From Deltaproteobacteria bacterium (GTDB lineage: Bacteria > Desulfobacterota > Syntrophia > Syntrophales > JACQWR01), in assembly GCA_016209105.1 (NCBI GenBank), contig JACQWR010000006.1, positions 165,299-229,298 of the forward strand: 64,000 nucleotides of DNA, given 5' to 3'. The stretch's first letter is position 1; every line of letters starts with the position of its first letter. Positions 51,319 through 59,039 of the stretch are shown here, piece after piece. Made by a program: the position numbers and the translations under genes. The notes beneath the pieces were generated by a model. The model made no database searches. It was not told where the DNA came from and saw nothing but the letters and a program-made list of their open reading frames with translations.

Positions 51319-52083
51319 CTACAATATAACGGGTACACCCTTTTTTTGCAGATACTCTTTCACCTCCCGGATGCGGAATGTCCGGTAGTGAAAGACCGAT
51401 GCGGCCAGGAGTATCTGCGCGCCTCCCTGAACGACCGCCTCGTAAAAATGCTCCAGTTTCCCCGCGCCGCCGGAGGCAACCACCGGCACGTGGACCACGT
51501 CCGAGATCGCCCGGGTAAACTCCAGATCGTAGCCCGTCTGGGTCCCGTCTCCATCCATGCTGGTCGGCAGAATGATGCCGGCGCCCAGGCTCTGACACTG
51601 TCGGGCCCAGGCGACGGCGTCTTCCCCGACGGGTTTTGTGCCGCCCGAAACAACCAGTTCAAATCCCGACGGCATCTCCTTATTCCTCCGCGCATCAATA
51701 GCCACCACTATTTTTTCAGAACCGAATTTCTGCGCTGCCTGTCGTATGATGTCCGGATTCCCGACCGCGGCGCTGTTCATCGAAACCCGGTCGGCGCCCG
51801 CTTCGAGGACCTGCTCGATGTCCTGCATCGAGGAGATTCCTCCTCCGACTGTCAAGGGGATGCTTATTACTGAAGAAACGTTTTTCACCCATTCCAATCG
51901 TGTTTTCCGGTTTTCAACCGTTGCCGCAATGTCAAGCATTGCCAGCTCATCCGCCCCTTCTTGCTGATAATACGCGGCATTCTCGACAGGATCCCCCGCA
52001 TCTTTTATATCTACAAAATGCACCCCTTTCACTACCCGGCCGTTCTTCATATCAAGACACGGCATGATCTTTATGGTCTTCAT
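51319..52083 (-). CDS. hisF: Imidazole glycerol phosphate synthase cyclase subunit (HisF)
   Basis: A 254-residue TIM barrel. The catalytic aspartates are in MPCLDMKNGRVVKG and VVAIDARRNKE; the phosphate sites are VGGGISSMQDIE and VVASGGAGKLEHF. STSMDRDGT of classical HisF appears as PTSMDGDGTQTGYD, keeping the key Asp. HisF makes imidazole glycerol phosphate and AICAR from PRFAR, using ammonia from HisH. No hisH or other his gene is near. The start is the ATG at 52083 with aaggag upstream; a longer frame overlaps the cyclase gene. It lies 10 nt after the diguanylate cyclase gene. Confidence 0.9.
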   Translation of the reverse strand: MKTIKIMPCLDMKNGRVVKGVHFVDIKDAGDPVENAAYYQQEGADELAMLDIAATVENRKTRLEWVKNVSSVISIPLTVGGGISSMQDIEQVLEAGADRVSMNSAAVGNPDIIRQAAQKFGSEKIVVAIDARRNKEMPSGFELVVSGGTKPVGEDAVAWARQCQSLGAGIILPTSMDGDGTQTGYDLEFTRAISDVVHVPVVASGGAGKLEHFYEAVVQGGAQILLAASVFHYRTFRIREVKEYLQKKGVPVIL

Positions 52084-52093
52084 ACGTTCTCCT

Positions 52094-55072
52094 TCACGTT
52101 GCAGTGCTTGCGAAACGGTAACCGTTCTTGCCGGAGTTTTTGATGCTATACATAGCCTCATCAGCCAGCTTGATCAAGCGATCTATATTATCGCCGTCGC
52201 GGGGGAAGAGGGCAATGCCGATACTCGCGCCGACCGATGCCTGCCGCCCTTTTATCATGATCGGTTGCGAAACGAGTCGAATCATCTTCTCCGCAATCTT
52301 CGCCGCATTTTCCGGGGATTGCAGTTCGGTTATGACCATCAGGAACTCATCCCCCCCGACGCGCGCGACCGTATCGGTTTCGCGCACACAGGAACAAAAT
52401 CGGTTCGCCACTTCCCTGAGCACCTCGTCCCCGACATCATGTCCGTAGGTGTCATTGATTGCCTTGAATCCGTCGAGGTCAGTGAACATCACGGCGGCGG
52501 CCGTTTTTTTTCGGCGCGCCATGCCCATGGCCATGGCAAGGCGATCCTTGGCCAATTTCAGGCTTGGAAGGTCGGTCAATCCATCGTGGGTCGCCATGTG
52601 CCGGATCTTCTCTTCCGTCCGCTTGCGCTCGGTGATATCCTGTCCCTGGGCAACAGTGGATACAAGCGCCTTTCCGTCGGTGCGGTAAATGTTGGCGGAG
52701 TTCCAGAGCAACGTCCGTATTGTCCCGTCAACGTGCTTTATCGGAATCTCGACAGTTTCCCATTTTTCGCCGGCAACGGTCTTGCGGATATGTTCCAGCG
52801 TCGGCGTCTTCGTCTCCTCCGGGAACAGCAGTTCGATATGTTTCCCCAGTACATCCTCTGCGCTCTTGCCGGTTATGCGCTCGAACGCCTGATTGAAGCG
52901 CGTTATCCTCAATTTTGCATCCCAGACGATTATCGGGGCGTTTGCATATTCTATGAGATTGTTGAGATATTCGCTGGTTTCCTTGAGCGTTTCTTCCGTC
53001 TGCTTGCGCTCGGTGATGTCTTGTACAATTCCAAAGGATTTCAGAGGATTGCCCTGTATGTCGTATTCGGTGCGGCAGCCTTCGTTCACCCACTTGATCC
53101 GTCCGTCTTTCATGAGTAACCGATGCGAGATTTCATACGGAGTTCTGTTTTTGAGTGACTCGGCATACGCTCGACCGACCTCCTCACGGTCATCGGGATG
53201 GATTGTATTTAAGAAAGCATCATACGAAGCGCCAAATTCCCTGGGATCGATTTCAAACAATTCGTATATGCCATCCGACCAGAAAAGGATATTCTTCGTT
53301 AAATCCAGTTCCCAATTTCCCATGCGCGCGATACGCTGTGCCTCTTTGAGTTTTTCTTCGCTCTGCTTTATTTCTTCTTCCGCCTTCTTGCGCTCGGTGA
53401 TGTCGCGATCGGTGCCGCGATACCCCTGGAAATTTCCATCGGCATCGTAGAAAGGGAGGCCGTTGGTTTCCAGGATGACCGGATGGCCGTCTTTATGGAG
53501 GTTGATGTTTTCCAATGCGGCGATGGGTTTCCGTTCCGCTATCAAGGCGCCGAATATTTCCGAAACGCGCTTTGCCTCCTCCGGAGACATCAGGTCAAAA
53601 GGCGTCTTGCCGAGGATCTCACCCGGCTCGTAGCCGAGGATGTTTTTGATCTGGGGACTGATATAGGTATACCGTCCCTGGGTATCCACCTCCCAGACCC
53701 AGTCATACAATGTCTCCACTAATCCCTGGAATTGTTGCCGGCTTTCCCTCAGCGCTTCCTCGGCCTGCTTGCGTTCGGTAATATTGATAAACGTTACCGC
53801 CGCGCCGGATACCTTGCCGTTCACTATCTGCGGATAAGACCAGTATTCCGCCGGAAAACACGTGCCGTCGGCCCTCCAAAAAACCTCGTCGTCAACGTGT
53901 ACGCCCGTGCCCTCGCGGAACGCCTGGTATATTCTGCAAACTTCAACAGGCATCGGACTTCCATCCGGGCGTGAATGATGAATCAGAGAGTGCATATTCT
54001 TGCCGAGCAGTTGGCCCATGTCTATATAGCCCAGCATTCTGAGACAGGAGGGATTGGCAAAGGTACAGTTGCCCCGGAGATCAATGCCGTATATCGCTTC
54101 TGCAGTGGAGTTGAACAGAAGGCGCACTTGTTGCTCGCTCTCCTGCAGTGCCTCTTCGGTCACCCTGCGCTGGCGAATGTCCGTTTCGATGAAATCCGCC
54201 ATGCTGTTGAAGTGCGCGCAGAGTTCGCCGATCTCATCTGAAGATCGGATGTCGCAGCGAACGGCATAGTTGCCCTGTGCGATGTCGGCAACCCGGCTGC
54301 TCAGATATTCAATAGGCTTCAAAATGCTGCGAAACACATGGATGATCTTCGCCGCCACGGTAAGCAGCGTCATGACGATAAAAACCAACGCCGCCAGAAT
54401 ATATCGCCGCAGCTTAGATTGAAGGGCGCTCAATTCGGCTTGGATCCGCTCATCAATCCCATCCATGAACTCCTGGATCGGCGCCATGATACGGGCTTTT
54501 TCATCGAAGTATTTTTCGCTGAACAACAGGCGGGCGGCATAACCGCGGTTTGGCGCGCCGCGCACCGTGAGATTGCCGTGACCGTCGTCATACAAGCCCT
54601 TCAGGGCGGCAAAGGCCTGTTTTTCCATGGTTGCCAATTTATCTGAGTTCGCCTGAGATTGCCGCAGCAAGGCAAATTCCTGTTCCGTAAAACCTTCGCG
54701 TCGCATCAAATCCTGCAACGCTACAGCTTCTCCCGGTGCGATGGCCGGGCCCCTGCCAACACCGGAAAGATGCCAATAGGTGACGGTGTAATGTTCCGGG
54801 CGCGGCTTTTTGCCGTTTCGGATATCGAGTATTTCGAAGTAACGGTTCTCATAGATCGGATTGCCCGTAGTGACGTAACTGCGCGCCATGCGGGTCATGT
54901 TTTCAGAGCTTTGAAATAATTCCATGGCGAGCAAGAAGGACCGGAAACGGTGTTGTTCACTCCGGGTGACGTCGTCCTGAACGGTGAGCGCCTTGAAAAC
55001 AACGATTCCTATGATGATGAGCAACAGGGTGATCGTGATAGCGAATAGCTTGTACGAATGGCTTATTTTCAT
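52094..55072 (-). CDS. Membrane diguanylate cyclase with four PAS domains
   Basis: A 992-residue sensor enzyme. TM1 (9-30), a helical periplasmic sensor (31-222), TM2 (223-245) and HAMP (about 244-297) are followed by four PAS domains (about 314-437, 440-560, 575-688 and 702-815). Each PAS unit is closed by an ITERK linker. The GGDEF domain spans about 822-990, with the intact signature at 906-910 and the product-inhibition I-site RETD five residues before it. It should make cyclic di-GMP in response to periplasmic and redox or ligand signals. No EAL domain. A terminator for rimO sits just upstream. Confidence 0.94.
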   Translation of the reverse strand: MKISHSYKLFAITITLLLIIIGIVVFKALTVQDDVTRSEQHRFRSFLLAMELFQSSENMTRMARSYVTTGNPIYENRYFEILDIRNGKKPRPEHYTVTYWHLSGVGRGPAIAPGEAVALQDLMRREGFTEQEFALLRQSQANSDKLATMEKQAFAALKGLYDDGHGNLTVRGAPNRGYAARLLFSEKYFDEKARIMAPIQEFMDGIDERIQAELSALQSKLRRYILAALVFIVMTLLTVAAKIIHVFRSILKPIEYLSSRVADIAQGNYAVRCDIRSSDEIGELCAHFNSMADFIETDIRQRRVTEEALQESEQQVRLLFNSTAEAIYGIDLRGNCTFANPSCLRMLGYIDMGQLLGKNMHSLIHHSRPDGSPMPVEVCRIYQAFREGTGVHVDDEVFWRADGTCFPAEYWSYPQIVNGKVSGAAVTFINITERKQAEEALRESRQQFQGLVETLYDWVWEVDTQGRYTYISPQIKNILGYEPGEILGKTPFDLMSPEEAKRVSEIFGALIAERKPIAALENINLHKDGHPVILETNGLPFYDADGNFQGYRGTDRDITERKKAEEEIKQSEEKLKEAQRIARMGNWELDLTKNILFWSDGIYELFEIDPREFGASYDAFLNTIHPDDREEVGRAYAESLKNRTPYEISHRLLMKDGRIKWVNEGCRTEYDIQGNPLKSFGIVQDITERKQTEETLKETSEYLNNLIEYANAPIIVWDAKLRITRFNQAFERITGKSAEDVLGKHIELLFPEETKTPTLEHIRKTVAGEKWETVEIPIKHVDGTIRTLLWNSANIYRTDGKALVSTVAQGQDITERKRTEEKIRHMATHDGLTDLPSLKLAKDRLAMAMGMARRKKTAAAVMFTDLDGFKAINDTYGHDVGDEVLREVANRFCSCVRETDTVARVGGDEFLMVITELQSPENAAKIAEKMIRLVSQPIMIKGRQASVGASIGIALFPRDGDNIDRLIKLADEAMYSIKNSGKNGYRFASTAT

Positions 55073-55088
55073 CGGGTTTTCCCCGTTT

Positions 55089-55122
55089 AAAAAAACCCCG
55101 CTCTTTTGGAGAAACGGGGTTT
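55089..55122 (-). terminator. Rho-independent terminator between rimO and the diguanylate cyclase gene
   Basis: Read on the minus strand: aaaccccg, a 14-nt loop and cggggttt, running into seven T. It ends the ftsK-rimO transcript. It lies only 16 nt before the cyclase start codon, so the cyclase needs read-through or conditional termination, or a promoter overlapping the hairpin. The rest of the gap 55123-55266 contains a small hairpin (ccctcccggaggg) and no gene. Confidence 0.85.
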
Positions 55123-55266
55123 ATTGACACTCAGTCCATATCTCCCTCCGGGAGGGTTATAGGGATAAAGCTTCTTCAGGCGTCTTTCATATCCTGATGC
55201 TTCCTATCACGAGTTGTGTGAGAAATCTACTCTATAAATGAACGATGTCGGCTTCCGGTTCGTGGG

Positions 55267-56613
55267 CTATATTTCCGACGTTTCGGCGAAGAGGTCGTAC
55301 TCCTCGCCCGCGGTGATCGCGCCTGTCACGATTGTTCCTGCGGTCAGGTTTTTTCCCTTCACGTAGGTTATGCCGTCAATGTCCGGGGCTTGCCTCCGGC
55401 ACCGCCCCGTAAAGTCATAACCGGGGATATCGCTTCTCCCCTCGATCAGTATTTCCTGATGTGATCCCACCAGCGACCGGTTTATTTCGTGGGAAATCAT
55501 TGCCTGCTCTTCCATGACAAGCCGCCTGCGGTTCTCTTTTGTTTTTTTCGTTACCTGCGCGGGAAACGACGCGGCGGGGGTTTCCTCCTCGCGGGAGTAT
55601 TCAAAAACGCCCAGGTGGTCGAATCTCGTTTCCCGGACGAAGGACAGAAGCCTGTTGAACCCGGCCCGCGTTTCCCCGGGAAATCCCACAATGAGCGAGG
55701 TTCTTAACGCCACCTCCGGGATGATGGACCGTGCCGCCGCGACGCTTTCTTTTATTATTCGGCTTCCGCCCTTTCTGTGCATGGCTTTCAGGATGTCATC
55801 GTCTACGTGCTGGATGGGGATGTCGAGGTAGTTGCAGATCCTATTTTCTTCGGCCACCGTTTCCAGTATCTCTTTCGTCAGGTTGGCCGGGTAGGTGTAG
55901 AGCAGCCTGATCCAGCGCAATTCCTTTATGCCGGCCAGTTCCCTGAGCACCACGGCGAGGGAGGGTTTCCCCTTCAGATCCCGGCCGTAGGCGGTCGTGT
56001 CCTGGGCGGTGATAATGACTTCCTTTACGCCGCCTGCCGCCAGTCGCTCCGCTTCCTTCAGGATATCGTTCACCTGCCGGCTTCTCGCCTTCCCCCTGAT
56101 GGCGGGAATGACGCAGTATGAACACCAGTTGGAGCAGCCCTCGGCGATCTTCAGGTAGGCGCTGTAAAACGGTGTCGAAAGGAGGCGGGAGTGGCCGGCA
56201 TTCATGAGGAAGGTCGGTTGTCCCACCACGGAGCGGGAAGACGGCGGGGAGTCCTGCATCAGTTTTTCCAGGCGTCCGGCGATGGAGGGCAGTTCACCCG
56301 TGCCCAGGAAGAGATCCACCTCGGGCATCTCCCGTGCGAGGCTTTTCCCGTAGCGCTGGGGCAGGCAACCGGTGACAACCAGGCGGGAACACTTTCCTGT
56401 CTTCTTCAGCTCGGCCATGCGCAGGATTTCGTCTATGGATTCCTCTTTGGCGGGCAGGATGAAGGCGCAGGTGTTGACCAGAATGATGTCGGCGTCGTCG
56501 GGGGTGGGGACGATAGTGAAACCGCTCCCGGCCAGGGAGGCGGCCATTACTTCGGAATCAACCTGATTCTTGGGGCAGCCGAGGCTGACTATGTGGACGT
56601 TCCGGTTTCTCAA
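55267..56613 (-). CDS. rimO: Ribosomal protein S12 methylthiotransferase
   Basis: A 448-residue radical-SAM enzyme that adds a methylthio group to an Asp of ribosomal protein S12. The N-terminal cluster cysteines are in VSLGCPKNQVDSE, LVNTCAF and VTGCLPQRYG; the radical-SAM motif is GCSNWCSYCVIPAIRG. A C-terminal TRAM domain completes the protein. NQVDSE and LPQRYG favour RimO over MiaB. It starts at a TTG that overlaps the ftsK stop (TTGA), implying coupled translation. Confidence 0.94.
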   Translation of the reverse strand: MRNRNVHIVSLGCPKNQVDSEVMAASLAGSGFTIVPTPDDADIILVNTCAFILPAKEESIDEILRMAELKKTGKCSRLVVTGCLPQRYGKSLAREMPEVDLFLGTGELPSIAGRLEKLMQDSPPSSRSVVGQPTFLMNAGHSRLLSTPFYSAYLKIAEGCSNWCSYCVIPAIRGKARSRQVNDILKEAERLAAGGVKEVIITAQDTTAYGRDLKGKPSLAVVLRELAGIKELRWIRLLYTYPANLTKEILETVAEENRICNYLDIPIQHVDDDILKAMHRKGGSRIIKESVAAARSIIPEVALRTSLIVGFPGETRAGFNRLLSFVRETRFDHLGVFEYSREEETPAASFPAQVTKKTKENRRRLVMEEQAMISHEINRSLVGSHQEILIEGRSDIPGYDFTGRCRRQAPDIDGITYVKGKNLTAGTIVTGAITAGEEYDLFAETSEI

Positions 56614-58853
56614 CGGGGCAACTTCTTGATCAGGACTTTTCGCGGTTTCACGCCGTCGGAAGGACCAACGACGCCTTCCGACTCCATGCGTTCGATGATG
56701 CGAGCCGAGCGGTTATAGCCGATTTTCAGGTAGCGCTGTACCAGGGAGATCGAGGCGTGTCCCAGGTCGGATACCAGCTCCACTGCCGCGTCGTATTTTT
56801 CATCGAAATCCCCGTCGATCTTATCCCCGTCCGGCGCATCCGGTTTTTCTTCCGTGATGGATTCGTCATAAGCGGGTTTCCCCTGTTTTGTTACGAATTC
56901 GACGACCCGTTCAATCTCCTTGTCCGACACATAGGCGCCGTGGATGCGGATGAGCTTGGAGGCGCCGGGCGGGATAAAAAGCATATCTCCCGACCCCAGC
57001 AGTTTTTCCGCGCCGTGCTGGTCAAGGATCGTCCGGGAATCCACCTTCGATGACACCTGAAAAGATATGCGGGTGGGGAAGTTGGCCTTGATAATACCCG
57101 TAATGACGTCCACCGAAGGCCGCTGTGTGGCCAGGATCAAGTGAATTCCCGCGGCCCTGGCCATCTGCGCCAGACGAGAGAGGGATTCTTCCACGTTTCT
57201 CTGGGCGACCATCATCAAATCCGCCAGTTCGTCAATGACGATCACCAGGTAGGGAAGCCGGGCATGGCTTCTGTTCCCGGCGGGCTTCTCCGCCGGCGGT
57301 GAGGCAGTCTCCGGCGGCGCGCCGCCGCCTTCTTCCCCGGCAGGCAGGGATTTGCCGCTTTTGCCCCGTTTCTTTTCCACAAGGCTGTTGTAATTTTCAA
57401 TGCTTTTAACGCCCAGTTCACTGATGATCTGATAGCGTCGTTCCATTTCTTCTACGGCCCACTTCAGCACCTGGGCGGCCTTCTTCGGGTCAACCACCAC
57501 GGGGTGCAGGAGATGGGGGATGCCTTCGTAGGACGACAGCTCCAGTCTTTTGGGGTCGATCATGAGGAACTTAACCTCGTCGGGCAGCGCCCGGAAGAGG
57601 ATGCTGCAAATCATGGCATTCAAGGATACGCTCTTTCCCGAACCGGTCGTCCCGGCGATGAGAAGATGGGGCATCCGGGAGAGGTCGGTGACAACCGGGG
57701 TTCCCACGATGTTTTTCCCCAGGGCAATGGGCAACTGGAACTGGGTGGAGAGGAACGTCTCGTTATCGAGCACGTCCTTCAAGTGCACCTGCTCCCGCTC
57801 CTGGTTCGGAATCTCTATCCCCACGACGGCCTTGCCGGGGATGGGGGCGATGATTCTGATGCTCGGCGCCTTGAGTGCCAGCGCCAGATCATCGGAGAGA
57901 TTGGTGATCTTGTTGATTTTTATTCCCGGCGCGGGTTCCAGTTCGTACATCGTGATCACGGGCCCGGGTCGCACTTCGACTACTTTTCCCTCTACGCCGA
58001 AGTCAGAGAGCTTCTTTTCCAGGGCACGGGAGTTGGCGAGGAGGATATCCCGTTTTATCTTCGTGTCCCGGTGTTCGCCTTCTTCGAGGAGCGTGAGTGG
58101 CGGCAGCATAAAGGCACCGCTGGTCTGAATAAAATCGAAGGGAATCTGTTCCGCCTTTTTGCGTTTGGCCTTTTCCATCAGGGTCGGCGTTTCTTCAATT
58201 TTGGGGGAGGTCTTAACCGTTTTCACGCTGGGTCCGGAATCTTTGCGGACGCGCATCTTTCCCCACGCCGATATCATGATTTTTTTCAACCCTGGTGCCG
58301 CCGCACGGGCCAGGGCTATACATCTGACGCCCAGTGAAACGAGGGAAAGGTCTATCATCACCATGAGAGATATGGTCATGATGAGCGCGAGAATCAGGTA
58401 GGCGCCTATGGGATTGAAGTAGGTCTCCAGCAAGGTGTCGACCGCAGCCCCCAGCAATCCGCCGGGGCGCAGGGTGACGCCGTATACCCGGACGTCTGCG
58501 AGCGCAACGGCAAGGATCCCCGAAGCGGAGACGATCAGGCCCGCCGAACCCGCACTGTTCATTCCATTGACGACGAAAACGCCCTTCAGAAAGTATTTGA
58601 ACGATATGGCTAAAAGTATGATCGGGATCAGAAAAGCGCTTGCCCCCAGCAGTCTCAGAAGAGAATCCGACAGGTATGATCCGAAGGAACCCACAAGGTT
58701 GTGCAGGTGTATGTCATCCCCCACAAAATGGGTAAAGGAGGGATCGAGGGGATGGTATGAGACAAGGCACAGCAGAAGAAGCAATGCTGCGGCAAGGTAC
58801 AACAGCCCGGCGATTTCCCTTGCCCTTTTTGTGACTGGTTGTCTTTCACCCAT
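56610..58853 (-). CDS. ftsK: DNA translocase FtsK/SpoIIIE
   Basis: A 747-residue septal DNA pump. Four transmembrane helices occupy the first 190 residues. A short linker leads to the motor, with Walker A GTTGSGKSVS (about residue 400) and Walker B LVIVIDELADLM; DQHGAEKLLGSGDML is typical. The winged-helix gamma domain that reads KOPS-like sites lies at the end (YNRSARIIERMESEGVVGP). A low-complexity insert rich in Gly, Pro and Glu sits inside the motor domain before Walker B. A perfect TTGACA complement at 58951-58956 may be part of its promoter. It overlaps rimO. Confidence 0.95.
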   Translation of the reverse strand: MGERQPVTKRAREIAGLLYLAAALLLLLCLVSYHPLDPSFTHFVGDDIHLHNLVGSFGSYLSDSLLRLLGASAFLIPIILLAISFKYFLKGVFVVNGMNSAGSAGLIVSASGILAVALADVRVYGVTLRPGGLLGAAVDTLLETYFNPIGAYLILALIMTISLMVMIDLSLVSLGVRCIALARAAAPGLKKIMISAWGKMRVRKDSGPSVKTVKTSPKIEETPTLMEKAKRKKAEQIPFDFIQTSGAFMLPPLTLLEEGEHRDTKIKRDILLANSRALEKKLSDFGVEGKVVEVRPGPVITMYELEPAPGIKINKITNLSDDLALALKAPSIRIIAPIPGKAVVGIEIPNQEREQVHLKDVLDNETFLSTQFQLPIALGKNIVGTPVVTDLSRMPHLLIAGTTGSGKSVSLNAMICSILFRALPDEVKFLMIDPKRLELSSYEGIPHLLHPVVVDPKKAAQVLKWAVEEMERRYQIISELGVKSIENYNSLVEKKRGKSGKSLPAGEEGGGAPPETASPPAEKPAGNRSHARLPYLVIVIDELADLMMVAQRNVEESLSRLAQMARAAGIHLILATQRPSVDVITGIIKANFPTRISFQVSSKVDSRTILDQHGAEKLLGSGDMLFIPPGASKLIRIHGAYVSDKEIERVVEFVTKQGKPAYDESITEEKPDAPDGDKIDGDFDEKYDAAVELVSDLGHASISLVQRYLKIGYNRSARIIERMESEGVVGPSDGVKPRKVLIKKLPR

Positions 58854-59039
58854 GCCGGTTAAACCTTTTGTCCTGTTTTCTGCCTTCCGGGGCGTTGTCG
58901 GTATCCCAACCTCTTTAGCACCGCGTAAAAATTGGTCAATTACGGTGTTTTGTCAAGTTAAATTTATGAGGGCCTGCCGTGCCCTGAGTAAAATTATGAG
59001 AATGCCAAGTGGAAGCGCACGGCAAGAAAGGCATGTTTT

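Noticed and set aside
55073..55266. A cyclic di-GMP riboswitch before the diguanylate cyclase gene
   Set aside because: The conserved cores of the known cyclic di-GMP riboswitch classes could not be found; only a terminator and a small hairpin are clear.
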